Source: Bog-159 sp963756605 (lineage in GTDB: Bacteria; Acidobacteriota; Terriglobia; Bryobacterales; Bryobacteraceae). From it: a stretch of 64,000 nt of DNA. A program made the position numbers and the translations under genes. The notes under the pieces were generated by a model, which had not been told where the DNA came from, did no database searches, and saw only the letters and a list, made by a program, of their open reading frames with translations. Shown here one piece after another: positions 44,576 through 53,496 of the stretch; positions within the stretch are counted from its first letter, which is position 1, and the number at the start of each line of letters is the position of its first letter. The stretch covers positions 186,001 through 250,000 of the forward strand of contig CAVWOT010000004.1 in NCBI GenBank assembly GCA_963756605.1, read 5' to 3'.

Positions 44576-44589
44576 CGGGCTTAAGCCCG
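44576..44589. repeat. Short perfect palindrome upstream of hpf
   Basis: CGGGCTTAAGCCCG is a 14-base perfect palindrome in the 67-base gap between rpoN and hpf. It resembles the GGGCT...AGCCC halves of the 35-base repeat seen at 34615 and 54081. Confidence 0.45.
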
Positions 44590-44633
44590 CGCGGGAATAC
44601 CGCCCGCTGCCTTTCGGTTTCACGGAGGGACAC

Positions 44634-45173
44634 ATGAGGATCACATACACAGGCAGGCAAGTGGAACTGGCTCCGGCCCAACTTAAGAAGATTGAGGCGC
44701 AATTTGCCAAAGTCGGCAAGCTTCTGGACGGACGTGAGGAGAAGGAAGCACACGTAATCCTGTCTCTGGAGAGACACCTGCACCAAGCCGAAATCACGGT
44801 GCATTATCATAACCATCCGCTCGTTGGTATCGGCTCCAACGCGGACCTGTTCACCGCCATTCACGCGGCCATCGAAAAGTTGGAGAAGCAGAGCATCAAG
44901 GTGCGGGCCAAATGGCGCGACACCAAGCGCACGCCATTCAAGGAAGAGGCCGCCGCGCATCCCGAACCGGCTGCCGAACCGGAGGAGCCCGAAAGCGCGC
45001 GGCATGTAAACCGGATCAATCACCACGAGCGGCGTAAGCCCATGACCCTGGAAGAAGCGTTGATGGAGATGGAGAAAGGCCCCGATTATCTCGTCTATCG
45101 TGACGCGGAGTCCGGCCGGACGGCGGTGCTGGTGCGCCGCCGCGATGGCAATTTCGATCTTATCGAGGCTTGA
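44634..45173 (+). CDS. hpf: Ribosome hibernation promoting factor, long form
   Basis: A 179-residue protein that pairs ribosomes into inactive dimers during slow growth. The N-terminal S30AE domain (residues 1-100; MRITYTGRQVELAPAQLKKI, HLHQAEITVHYHNH) is followed by an acidic Pro/Glu linker. A C-terminal dimerisation domain (about 130-179; KPMTLEEALMEMEKGPDYLVY, VLVRRRDGNFDLIE) completes the long form. The ribosome site GGAGGG precedes ATG 44634. Its position after rpoN is typical. Confidence 0.93.
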   Translation: MRITYTGRQVELAPAQLKKIEAQFAKVGKLLDGREEKEAHVILSLERHLHQAEITVHYHNHPLVGIGSNADLFTAIHAAIEKLEKQSIKVRAKWRDTKRTPFKEEAAAHPEPAAEPEEPESARHVNRINHHERRKPMTLEEALMEMEKGPDYLVYRDAESGRTAVLVRRRDGNFDLIEA

Positions 45174-45184
45174 CCCGGCGCGGA

Positions 45185-46090
45185 ATGGCGAACACCACCG
45201 ATGCGGCCAAGGGTCGCAGCGCAGCCGATCGGCCCGCCGAACTCGTGATCATCACCGGACTCAGCGGCTCGGGCAAGGGTTCGGTGCTCAAGGCGCTGGA
45301 GGATCTGGGTTACTATTCGGTCGATAATCTGCCCGTCGATTTAATTCCCAAGTTCGCCGAGCTGACTCAGGATTCCGCTAGAATTCGGGCGGCCGCGCTG
45401 GTGGTGGACGTGCGCGAGGGCGAAGGGCTGAAGCGCTTCCCGGCAATCTACGCACGGATTCGCAATCGTGTGCAGGCGCGCCTGGTCTTTCTCGAAGCCG
45501 ACGATAACGCCATTATGCGGCGCTTCAGTGAAACGCGCCGTCCGCATCCGCTCGGCACGGAGAACTCCATCGCGAAGAGCATCAAATCCGAGCGCCGCCA
45601 ATTGGCGCCCATCCGGTCGATGGCGGATCTGATCATCAACACTTCCAAATTTACCGTTCACGAGCTGCGCGATTTTATTAAGGAGAGCTTTCGCGGCGAT
45701 CGCGACGAGTCGAAGATTATGGTGTATGTCACCAGCTTCGGCTACCGGCACGGTGTGCCGGCCGACAGCGATCTGGTCTTCGATGTGCGCTTCCTCCCGA
45801 ACCCGAACTACATTCCGCGATTCAAGAAACTGACCGGCCGGCATCCGCAGGTGGCCAAGTACATACGCTCGTTTCCGCAAACCATGGAGTTCATCGACCG
45901 CATTTCAGAACTATTGATTTACCTGATGCCGCACTATATCCGCGAAGGCAAGAGCTACCTGACGATCGCGTTCGGCTGCACCGGCGGCCATCATCGTTCG
46001 GTGCTGATCGCGGATGAAATCCGCAAACGCCTCTCGCAGGCCGGATTTCGGGTGAAGGCCACGCATCGGGATGTAGCCAAAGCCGTATAG
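45185..46090 (+). CDS. rapZ: RapZ/YvcJ-family nucleotide-binding protein
   Basis: A 301-residue P-loop protein. Walker A is GLSGSGKGS (residues 25-33), followed by VDNLPVDLIPKFAEL and the RFSETRRPHPL region. The C-terminal half has the conserved SFGYRHGVP, DLVFDVRFLPNP and IAFGCTGGHHRSV motifs of the RapZ family. In enterobacteria RapZ directs RNase E to a small RNA controlling amino-sugar synthesis; in other phyla the role is less clear. ATG 45185 lies 11 bases after the hpf stop. Confidence 0.93.
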   Translation: MANTTDAAKGRSAADRPAELVIITGLSGSGKGSVLKALEDLGYYSVDNLPVDLIPKFAELTQDSARIRAAALVVDVREGEGLKRFPAIYARIRNRVQARLVFLEADDNAIMRRFSETRRPHPLGTENSIAKSIKSERRQLAPIRSMADLIINTSKFTVHELRDFIKESFRGDRDESKIMVYVTSFGYRHGVPADSDLVFDVRFLPNPNYIPRFKKLTGRHPQVAKYIRSFPQTMEFIDRISELLIYLMPHYIREGKSYLTIAFGCTGGHHRSVLIADEIRKRLSQAGFRVKATHRDVAKAV

Positions 46091-46128
46091 CTTGTGGCGC
46101 TCTGTTATGCTGAAACTTCCTTCACTGT

Positions 46129-47364
46129 ATGGCGAACATCTTCCCTTTTCAACCGTACTGTTATACCTCCAAGGCGGGTAAGCTCCAGGATCTGGTGACA
46201 CAGCCTTACGACAAGATATCGCCGGAGATGCGGCAGCGCTACCTGCAGGCCAGCCCTTACAACTTGGTGCGCATCATACTCGGCGAGCACCAGGCGTCCG
46301 ATTCCGATTCAGATAACGTCTACACACGCGCCGCGCAGCACTTGAAAGACTGGACGGCGCAGGGCGCCCTGGCGCGCGATGCGGAGCCCGCGCTATATGC
46401 CTACTTCCAGGAGTTCACCATGCCCGATAGCGGCGAACGGCTGGTGCGGAAGGGCTTCATCGGACTGAGCGCCGTGGAGGAGTACGCGGCGGGCGTCGTC
46501 CACCGGCATGAGCAGACCTTGTCTGGTCCGAAGAGGGACCGGTTGGAATTGCTGCGCCACACGCACGCGCACTTCGGCCAACTCTTCATGCTTTACCCGG
46601 ACCCAGCGGGTGAGATCGACCATCTGCTGGACGAAGCCGCGCAAGCGCAGCCAACCGGCGACGTCATCGACGAATATGGCGCGCGCCATTCGTTTTGGAA
46701 GATAGCGGACGCCGGCCGTATTGCGCGCATCCAGCAGCTTATGGCGGGCAAGAAGCTGCTCATTGCCGATGGGCATCACCGCTATGAAACGGCGCTGGCT
46801 TTTCATCACGAGAATCCCAACCTGGCGGGCGCGGACCGCGTCATGATGACGTTCGTGAATATGCATTCGCCGGGGCTGAAGATTCTGGCGACGCATCGCC
46901 TGGTCAGCGGCGTGGCAGGGTTCGATGCCGGCGAGTTCATCCGGCAGGTGGCCGCGGGTTTTGAGGTGGCGCAGGTCCCCGGTGCGGAAGCCTTGCAGCG
47001 CGCCTGGAGCGATTCGCCGGGCCGAACCATTATCGGCGCAGCCATGGGCAGCCGCTTGTACCAGATCGAAGCGCGTGATTCTGCCGGCCAGTTGGACGTG
47101 CGCGTACTGCATGAACGGCTGCTGCGTCTGTTGGGCATCAGCGAAGAGGCGGTACGGGAAGAGAAGAACCTGCGCTACGTGCGCGGCCTGGATGCGGCGC
47201 TCGAGGCTGCGCGCAGCGGCGCCGCGCAGGTGGCGTTTTTGCTGAAGCCGGTTTCGGTGGAGGAAGTCGCGCGCATCTCCTTTGGCGGCGGGGTAATGCC
47301 ACAAAAGTCGACCGACTTTTATCCGAAGCTGCTGTCCGGCTTGACCATCTACAAGCTGGATTGA
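46129..47364 (+). CDS. DUF1015 family protein
   Basis: A 411-residue protein of the DUF1015 family, recognised by the start IFPFQPYCYTSKAGKLQDLV, then TQPYDKISPEMRQRY. Further motifs are PYNLVRIILGE, YAYFQEFTMP, the central LLIADGHHRYETALAF (conserved HHRYE) and MMTFVNM. The family occurs near serine/phosphoglycerate metabolism genes in some genomes, but its activity is unknown. It is separated from rapZ by 38 bases and from the ABC ATPase by 41 bases on the same strand. Confidence 0.88.
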   Translation: MANIFPFQPYCYTSKAGKLQDLVTQPYDKISPEMRQRYLQASPYNLVRIILGEHQASDSDSDNVYTRAAQHLKDWTAQGALARDAEPALYAYFQEFTMPDSGERLVRKGFIGLSAVEEYAAGVVHRHEQTLSGPKRDRLELLRHTHAHFGQLFMLYPDPAGEIDHLLDEAAQAQPTGDVIDEYGARHSFWKIADAGRIARIQQLMAGKKLLIADGHHRYETALAFHHENPNLAGADRVMMTFVNMHSPGLKILATHRLVSGVAGFDAGEFIRQVAAGFEVAQVPGAEALQRAWSDSPGRTIIGAAMGSRLYQIEARDSAGQLDVRVLHERLLRLLGISEEAVREEKNLRYVRGLDAALEAARSGAAQVAFLLKPVSVEEVARISFGGGVMPQKSTDFYPKLLSGLTIYKLD

Positions 47365-47405
47365 GTGGGAACAATCGCCCACGCGGCGGTGTCCATTCAA
47401 TCGCT

Positions 47406-48170
47406 ATGCTCGAAGTCCGCGGATTGACCAAACGCTTCGGCGGCGTGCCCGTGGTGGAGGATATCAGCTTCAGCCTAGAAGCAGGCGAGATCCTCGGCTA
47501 CATCGGCCCGAACGGCGCCGGCAAGAGCACGACCGTCAAAATGATCATCGGGCTGCTGGAACCGAGCGAAGGCCAGATTCGCTTCCACGGCCGCAGCATC
47601 ATCGACGATCTGCCAGGTTTTCAGGCTCGCATTGGTTACCTCCCTGAGGAGCCGCACCTTTACCCGCACCTCTCCGGCCGTGAATACTTGCAACTGGTGG
47701 GGCGGCTGCGCGGTCTGCGGCGAACGATTCTGGAATCCAAAATCGACGAGTTCCTGCGTCTCTTCTCGTTGTGGGACGACCGCGACAGTCCGCTGTCGGG
47801 ATATTCGAAGGGCATGCGCCAGAAAATCCTGTTATCGGCTGCCCTGCTGCACAATCCGGATCTTTTGATTCTCGATGAACCGCTCTCGGGCCTAGACGTA
47901 ACCAGCGCGCTGGTGCTGCGCGACCTGCTGGCGGCGATGGCAGCGCAAGGGCGCATGGTTCTTTACAGCTCACACGTGTTGGATGTGCTCGAAAAGGTGT
48001 GCTCGCGCGTGGTGGTCCTGTCGAAGGGACGGGTGCTGGCGCACGATTCCATCGAGCATCTGCGCGAGTCTCTGCACGAAACGTCGCTTGAGAGCATCTT
48101 CGTCCATCTCACTAGAGAGGAAAATCATCGTGCGATTGCGGATCGCATCCTGGAGGTGATGCAGGCGTGA
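47406..48170 (+). CDS. ABC transporter ATP-binding protein
   Basis: A 254-residue ATPase. Walker A is GPNGAGKST (about residues 35-43), the signature region is LSGYSKGMRQKILLSAALL, Walker B is LLILDEPLSGLD, and the switch His is in LYSSHVLDVLEKVCSRV. The sequence matches the ABC-2 export group (CcmA/NatA-like). Its stop overlaps the start of the membrane-protein gene (GTGA), so the two form one transporter. The substrate is not evident. Confidence 0.92.
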   Translation: MLEVRGLTKRFGGVPVVEDISFSLEAGEILGYIGPNGAGKSTTVKMIIGLLEPSEGQIRFHGRSIIDDLPGFQARIGYLPEEPHLYPHLSGREYLQLVGRLRGLRRTILESKIDEFLRLFSLWDDRDSPLSGYSKGMRQKILLSAALLHNPDLLILDEPLSGLDVTSALVLRDLLAAMAAQGRMVLYSSHVLDVLEKVCSRVVVLSKGRVLAHDSIEHLRESLHETSLESIFVHLTREENHRAIADRILEVMQA

Positions 48171-49897
48171 GGTGGCTCGAAGAGACGCACGGCGCGCAAT
48201 TCGAACTGGTGCGTCACTTTCTGCGGCGGATGTTCGACGGCGAATGGTCATCATCTCCGGGCGAGTGGAAATCCGCGGCCATCGGACTGGTATCGCTGTT
48301 TCTCCCGGCGGGTCTGTTGCTGGTGCGGGAGGGATCGCTCGACCCGCGTGTGCGCGCGCCAGCCATCGCCGACGATCTCGCATTAATCACACTGCTCATC
48401 TGCATCACGGGGCTGATCGCGTTACTTGAATGGCACGCCTTATTTCCGAGCGGGCGCGACTACCTGGCACTGGCCTCGCTGCCGGTAGGTTCACGGCAAA
48501 TCTTCACGGCCCGCTTCACCTCCGTTCTGCTCTTTTCGACCGCGATAGTCGCGGCTATGAATCTGCTGCCCAGCCTCATCGCGCCGATGGAGTTTGGCGG
48601 CGGATGGCGCGTCAATTCCTCATACTGGCGGCACGCGGCGGCTGTGGCGGCGTCATCCGGATTGGCGTGTGTCTTCGTGTTCTTCGCGATTCTGGCGTTG
48701 CAGGGTGCGCTGCTGAATCTACTTCCGGCGAATCTGTTCGTACGCATATCCGCTTACGTGCAAGGGCTGCTGGCCGGCCTGTTTCTATTAGGCGGATTGT
48801 ATAGCTGGTCGATCAGGAACTGGCAACCGGAGAGCGTGGAAAAGCTGCCGGCGTTCGGCGCATGGCTCCCGCCCGTCTGGTTCGCCGGTCTGCATCAAAT
48901 CCTCGCCGGGGAGCGAGATCCATTCTTCGCCGCGATGGCGCGCCGAGGCCAGCTCGCGGTTGGAATCGCCGTCGTCCTGGCGCTTGCCATGTATTTGATC
49001 TGCTCCCGGCGCTATCGCAGGCTCCTGTTGGAATCGCCAGTCCGGCTGGGGTCGCGCGCAGTCTGGCGCTGGAGCATGATCCGCCTGCTGGCGCGATCGC
49101 CGCGCCGGGAAGCTGTGATGGATTTCATGGCCAAGACTCTGGCGCGCAGCCGCACCCATCGCTTGCTCTGGATGGTCTACCTGGGTGCCGCGTTGGCGGT
49201 GGTTTTGAACAGTTCGCTCATTGATGGCGCGTTGCTCAGAGGCTCCGGCGGCCGGGACAAGGCGCTGCGGTTTCTGGTGCTCTTCTGGCCTTTGGCCTGT
49301 TCGGTGGTCATGCTGAACGGCTTTCGACACGTGCTGTCGATTCCATGCGAGTTGCGCGCCAACTGGATTTTTCAGATCACCGAAAGCCAGGGCCGCGCGG
49401 AGTGGGCTTCCGCGGTGGAACGTTTCGTTGTGGGGTATGCGATTGCGCCGCTTTACCTGATCCTGTTTCCGGTGGCTGGGCTGGTGCTGGGTTGGATGAT
49501 GGCCCTCCGTATGACGGTTCTGCAACTGATCATATCGCTGACCATTTTCGAGATACTTTTCTATAGCTGGCAAAAGCTGCCATTTGCCTGCTCTTACATT
49601 CCGGGACAAAAGTCTCTGATGGCTGTGATCGGTGGATATCTCGCCTTGTTGGGTGTGGTGGTGCCGATCCTTTCGGTCATGGTTGCGGTGGGGAGTGAGG
49701 CTCTGGTGTTGTTCCCCTTTTTTCTGGTGTATCTGGGCGGTATGTGGATCTGGCTGCGGCGGCGCCGGCGCGATGGGTGGGGCGAGAGTAAGCTGATTTA
49801 TGAGGACTTGCCGGCGGTGGTAACTGATTTGGGGATTCCGGAGATTACATACAGAGCGGGACTAAAGCCCCACGCCGGCAGCCGAACCGCTCCCTGA
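48167..49897 (+). CDS. ABC transporter membrane protein, large
   Basis: A 576-residue integral membrane protein with about 12-14 predicted helices, coupled by overlap (GTG 48167) to the ATPase upstream. There is no recognisable catalytic motif; the helices come in two halves separated by a polar stretch (about 300-330, RSPRREAVMDFMAKTLARS), as in fused ABC-2 permeases. The last residues (RAGLKPHAGSRTAP) are encoded by an interspersed repeat at 49856-49879, so the original C-terminus has been replaced or extended. Confidence 0.75.
   Translation: MRWLEETHGAQFELVRHFLRRMFDGEWSSSPGEWKSAAIGLVSLFLPAGLLLVREGSLDPRVRAPAIADDLALITLLICITGLIALLEWHALFPSGRDYLALASLPVGSRQIFTARFTSVLLFSTAIVAAMNLLPSLIAPMEFGGGWRVNSSYWRHAAAVAASSGLACVFVFFAILALQGALLNLLPANLFVRISAYVQGLLAGLFLLGGLYSWSIRNWQPESVEKLPAFGAWLPPVWFAGLHQILAGERDPFFAAMARRGQLAVGIAVVLALAMYLICSRRYRRLLLESPVRLGSRAVWRWSMIRLLARSPRREAVMDFMAKTLARSRTHRLLWMVYLGAALAVVLNSSLIDGALLRGSGGRDKALRFLVLFWPLACSVVMLNGFRHVLSIPCELRANWIFQITESQGRAEWASAVERFVVGYAIAPLYLILFPVAGLVLGWMMALRMTVLQLIISLTIFEILFYSWQKLPFACSYIPGQKSLMAVIGGYLALLGVVVPILSVMVAVGSEALVLFPFFLVYLGGMWIWLRRRRRDGWGESKLIYEDLPAVVTDLGIPEITYRAGLKPHAGSRTAP
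49856..49879 (-). repeat. Partial copy of the 35-base palindromic repeat
   Basis: GCGGGACTAAAGCCCCACGC, then CGGC, matches the 54081-54115 copy at most positions (GGGGCTGAAGCCCCACGCCGGC there). It codes for AGLKPHAG at the end of the ABC membrane protein, exactly as the repeat does at the end of the DNA glycosylase. Confidence 0.7.
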
Positions 49898-49915
49898 CCG
49901 TCGCGGCTCAGTAAC
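49884..49915. repeat. Second interspersed repeat, convergent-gene copy A
   Basis: A 31-base segment beginning AACCGCTCCCTGACCG and ending GCGGCTCAGTAAC recurs in reverse at 58149-58179 (AACCGTTCCCTCGCGG...GCGGCTCAGTAAC). Both lie between convergent genes, so the element may act as a two-way transcription end. Confidence 0.6.
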
Positions 49916-49927
49916 AGTGCGGGAGGT

Positions 49928-51055
49928 CTACAGATTGCCGCGGCGGCCTTGTTCTCTTTCGAGCGCTTCGAACAGCGCCTTGAAATTACCCTTGCCGAAA
50001 CTGCGGCTGCCTTTGCGCTGGATTACTTCGTAGAACAGCGTCGGCCGGTCCTCGACGGGCTTGGTGAAGATCTGCAGCATGTAACCCTCGTCGTCGCGAT
50101 CTACCAGGACACCTAAGTCTTTTAACTTGTCGATAGGTTCGTCTATCGTTCCCGTGCGTGCGGTCAGATATTCATAGTAGGTTGATGGGACTAGCAGGAA
50201 CTCAACTCCTTGATCGCGCAGCCTGGTCACTGTGTCGATAATGTCATCCGTTGCCATGGCGATATGCTGCACGCCCGGCCCATGATAGAAATCCAGGTAC
50301 TCTTCAATCTGCGACTTACACTTGCCTTTGGCCGGCTCATTAATTGGAAACTTGACTCTATCGTTACCGTTGGCCATCACCTTCGACATCAGCGCTGAGT
50401 ATTCGGTAGATATGTCCTTATCGTCGAAATGCTGATACAGGCGGAACCCCATGATGTCGCGATAGAAATCCACCCACGTATTCATCTCGCCCCAGCCGAC
50501 GTTGCCCACCATGTGATCGATGTATTTCAGGCCCACCGGCCGCGCCGCGGGATCGGGCTGCTCTACCGGCACGAAGCCCGGCATAAATACGCCGTGATAG
50601 TTGCGGCGCTCCACGAAGGAATGGATCGTATCGCCGTAAGTGGCGATGGCGGAGATACGCACTTCGCCCTGCTCGTCTTGCAGGGTCTCGGGCTCGCGCA
50701 CTTCGCCCGCGCCCCGTCCAGTGGTGGCGCGGAAGGCTGCATCCGCGTCGTCCACCCACAACGCAATATCCCGCACGCCATCCCCGTGCAACCGCACATG
50801 CTCGGCCACCGGATGATCGGGCGCCAGCGCGGACGTAAGCACCAGCCGAATTTTGCCCTGTTCCACCAGCCACGATGCACAATCGCGCGTCCCCGTTTCC
50901 GGCCCGCGATACGCCGTCAGCCGCATGCCAAACGCGGAACGGTAGAAGTAAGCCGCCTGTTTGGCGTTGCCCACGTAGAACTCCACGTAATCGGTGCCGT
51001 TCAACGGCAAGAAATCCTGCTGAGTTCCGGATGGCGAATCGGTCAGCGTTTGCAT
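49928..51055 (-). CDS. hpd: 4-hydroxyphenylpyruvate dioxygenase
   Basis: Non-haem iron dioxygenase converting 4-hydroxyphenylpyruvate to homogentisate. The 375-residue protein has two vicinal-oxygen-chelate halves. The iron ligands are expected at H in YIDHMVGNV, H in PGVQHIAMATDDI and E in PTLFYEVIQRKGSRSFGKGN, all present. NFKALFEALEREQ is the standard C-terminal tail. The start at 51055 (MQTLTDSPS) overlaps the upstream hisC end by 13 bases. Product flow leads to homogentisate and eventually to FahA (35676); the intermediate dioxygenase and isomerase are not in this window. Confidence 0.95.
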   Translation of the reverse strand: MQTLTDSPSGTQQDFLPLNGTDYVEFYVGNAKQAAYFYRSAFGMRLTAYRGPETGTRDCASWLVEQGKIRLVLTSALAPDHPVAEHVRLHGDGVRDIALWVDDADAAFRATTGRGAGEVREPETLQDEQGEVRISAIATYGDTIHSFVERRNYHGVFMPGFVPVEQPDPAARPVGLKYIDHMVGNVGWGEMNTWVDFYRDIMGFRLYQHFDDKDISTEYSALMSKVMANGNDRVKFPINEPAKGKCKSQIEEYLDFYHGPGVQHIAMATDDIIDTVTRLRDQGVEFLLVPSTYYEYLTARTGTIDEPIDKLKDLGVLVDRDDEGYMLQIFTKPVEDRPTLFYEVIQRKGSRSFGKGNFKALFEALEREQGRRGNL

Positions 51056-52134
51056 AACTGCACCCCCAGTGCTTCGACGCAGCGCGCGTTCTCTTCGTCG
51101 GTACCCGTGGATATCCGGATACATTGCGGCAGCCCGAACGCGCCCAGCGGCCGCACGATAACCCCTTCCCGCAACAGCGCCTCGTTCAGCGCGATGGCTT
51201 CGGCGGCGCTCGCGAGCGGCAGCATCACAAAATTGGCATCCGATGGAACGGGCGCGAGCCCCATCGCGCGAAATGCATCGGTCAGTAACCGCACGCCGCG
51301 CGCGTTCAACTCGAGCGAGCGGTGCAGGAATTCTTTATCGGCCAGCGCCGCGATCCCCGCCGCCTGCGCCAGTGTGCTGGGTTCGAATGGTAATTTCACC
51401 TTTAGCAGGTTGGCGATCAGGTCCTCGTGCGCAAATCCGTAACCGATGCGAATGCCCGCCAGGCCGTATATCTTCGAAAAAGTCCGCAGGGTAATCACGT
51501 TGTCGTAGCGGTAGTGCATCGAATCCGGATACCGCGGATTGTCCTTGGCATATTCGAAATAGGCTTCATCCAAAATGATCAGGACGCGCTCGGGCACGTG
51601 CTGGTAGAAGCTGTCGAATTCGTGCCTGGTGAAGATCGTTCCGGTCGGATTATTGGGATTCGCCAGGTAGATGATTTTCGTATGTTCGGTGATCTGCGCG
51701 GCCAGGGCGGGCAGGTCGTAGTGCCAGTCGCGGTAGGGTACGGTCCGGTATTTGACGCCGCGGGAGCGCGCCAGCACCTGGAAGCCGATAAAAGCTGCAT
51801 CCGTGGTGAGCACCTCGTCATCATCACAAAGGAAGGTCCTGATAATGCCGGACATGATGCCTTCCGAACCGCTGCCGGCGATCACGTTTTCGGGCTTCAA
51901 ATCGAACTTTTCGGCCAGCGTGCGGCGCAGGTCCAGACCGCCGTTAGGATAGAGATTCAGGCCGCACAACTCGCGCCGAATGGCGTCCAGCGCCAGGGGC
52001 GACGGACCCAGGGGATTCTCGTTGGACGCCAGTTTCGAAACGTTGGTCAACCCGTATGCGCGGCGCACTTCGTCAGCGGAGCGGCCCGGCTCATACGGGC
52101 GCAACGATTCGATATATGGCGGGACCAACGGCAT
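51043..52134 (-). CDS. hisC: Histidinol-phosphate/aromatic aminotransferase
   Basis: PLP-dependent class I/II aminotransferase of 363 residues. Motifs: KLASNENPLGPSP (N-terminal substrate clamp), ANPNNPTG, ILDEAYFEYA, and the PLP-binding lysine in RTFSKIYGLAGIRIGYG. The start at 52134 (MPLVPPYIESL) is set by AAAGGA seven bases upstream, in preference to ATG 52152. HisC and aromatic aminotransferases are hard to separate by sequence. Overlap with hpd suggests it may supply 4-hydroxyphenylpyruvate from tyrosine, as well as or instead of serving histidine synthesis. Confidence 0.9.
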   Translation of the reverse strand: MPLVPPYIESLRPYEPGRSADEVRRAYGLTNVSKLASNENPLGPSPLALDAIRRELCGLNLYPNGGLDLRRTLAEKFDLKPENVIAGSGSEGIMSGIIRTFLCDDDEVLTTDAAFIGFQVLARSRGVKYRTVPYRDWHYDLPALAAQITEHTKIIYLANPNNPTGTIFTRHEFDSFYQHVPERVLIILDEAYFEYAKDNPRYPDSMHYRYDNVITLRTFSKIYGLAGIRIGYGFAHEDLIANLLKVKLPFEPSTLAQAAGIAALADKEFLHRSLELNARGVRLLTDAFRAMGLAPVPSDANFVMLPLASAAEAIALNEALLREGVIVRPLGAFGLPQCIRISTGTDEENARCVEALGVQLCKR

Positions 52135-52188
52135 GCGGCTGTCCTTTACCATAGTAATTCGAATGGCCCATCGGGAGGTTTCGCTAAC

Positions 52189-53496
52189 TTGAAACTTCCC
52201 GTCACGCTGCGTGCGCTACGATACCGCAATTTCCAACTGTTCTTCGGCGGACAGTGGATCTCGCTGATCGGCACATGGATGCAGAACGTGGCGCAGGCCT
52301 GGCTGGTCTACCGGCTGACGGGGTCGTCCGTGCTGCTGGGCCTGGTGAGTTTTGCGGGCCAGATTCCAGTGTTCCTGATGGCGCCGGCCGGGGGCATTGT
52401 GGCGGACCGGTTCCGCCGCCGGCGGGTGGTGATCGCCACGCAGGCGATCTCCATGCTGCTGGCGTTGATATTGGCGGCCCTGACGCTCACCGGCATAGTG
52501 CGGATCTGGCACATCTTCGTTTTATCGGCGCTGCTGGGGATCGTCAACGCTTTCGATATTCCCGCGCGGCAAGCGTTCCTGGTGGAGATGGTGGGGCGCG
52601 AGCACCTGATCAACGCCATCGCACTGAACTCCTCGATGTTCAACGCCTCGCGCGTGATCGGCCCGGCGGTGGCAGGCATTCTGGTAGCCAGTATCGGCGA
52701 AGGGTGGTGCTTTTTCGCCAATGGCGCGAGTTACATTGCGGTGATCGTGGGGCTGTGGCTGATGAAGGTCACGCCGCCCAAGCCGGTGACGCGGGGATCT
52801 CCCGTGGCGGACGTGATTGAAGGATTCCGGTTCGTGGTCAGCCATGCACCCATTCATCACCTGATGATCCTGCTGGGGATCGTGAGTGTCACCGGTATGC
52901 CTTACGCTGTTCTCATGCCGATTTTCGCCGACCAGATCCTGCACGGCGGCGCTAAAGGCTTGGGTATCCTGATGGGCGCTTCGGGCGTCGGTGCGCTGGC
53001 GGGGGCCTTGCTGCTGGCTTCTCGCCAAACGGTTTTCGGACTGGGGCGCTGGGTGGCGATTTCGGCGGCGGCATTCGGTGTGTCGCTCATGGCACTAGCG
53101 GCTTCGCGCTCGTTCTGGCTTTCGTGTGCACTGTTGCTGCCGGTGGGCTTCACTATGATGGTGGAGATGGGATCGTCGAACACGTTGATTCAGAGCATGT
53201 CGCCGGATCATCTGCGGGGGCGGGTCATGTCGGTGTATTCGATGATGTTCATGGGCATGGCGCCGGTAGGCGCGGTACTGAGCGGCGTGGCGGCCGGACG
53301 CTGGGGCGCGCCGGTAACGGTTGCCTCGGCCGGCATCATCTGCCTGTTGGCCGCGGCGGTATTCGGCTGGCGCTTGCCCGGACTGCGGACCGAGGCGCGC
53401 CGTCTGATCGCCGCCGCACAGATGGCGGGTGGCGTACCTCCGCAAAGCGGCGCCGGCGGCGGGGTGGTGATCGAGCCAGGCGAAGAATTAGCATGA
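52189..53496 (+). CDS. MFS transporter, DHA3/EntS-like exporter
   Basis: A 435-residue membrane protein with 12 predicted helices. It begins LRALRYRNFQLFFGGQWISL, then IGTWMQNVAQAWLVY, a start typical of the EntS/DHA3 family, and has the loop motif GGIVADRFRRRRVV between helices 2 and 3. The start codon is TTG 52189, supported by GGGAGG nine bases upstream; no in-frame ATG precedes it. Its stop overlaps the start of the DNA glycosylase gene (ATGA). It should export a small molecule, identity unknown. Confidence 0.9.
   Translation: MKLPVTLRALRYRNFQLFFGGQWISLIGTWMQNVAQAWLVYRLTGSSVLLGLVSFAGQIPVFLMAPAGGIVADRFRRRRVVIATQAISMLLALILAALTLTGIVRIWHIFVLSALLGIVNAFDIPARQAFLVEMVGREHLINAIALNSSMFNASRVIGPAVAGILVASIGEGWCFFANGASYIAVIVGLWLMKVTPPKPVTRGSPVADVIEGFRFVVSHAPIHHLMILLGIVSVTGMPYAVLMPIFADQILHGGAKGLGILMGASGVGALAGALLLASRQTVFGLGRWVAISAAAFGVSLMALAASRSFWLSCALLLPVGFTMMVEMGSSNTLIQSMSPDHLRGRVMSVYSMMFMGMAPVGAVLSGVAAGRWGAPVTVASAGIICLLAAAVFGWRLPGLRTEARRLIAAAQMAGGVPPQSGAGGGVVIEPGEELA

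Noticed and set aside
51427..52188. Upstream extension of the MFS gene frame over hisC
   Set aside because: It lies opposite hisC and lacks features; the TTG at 52189 has a good ribosome site.
53124..53492. Upstream extension of the DNA glycosylase frame
   Set aside because: It is a shadow of the MFS gene; the glycosylase family starts near RRGFYARETVAVARDLLG.
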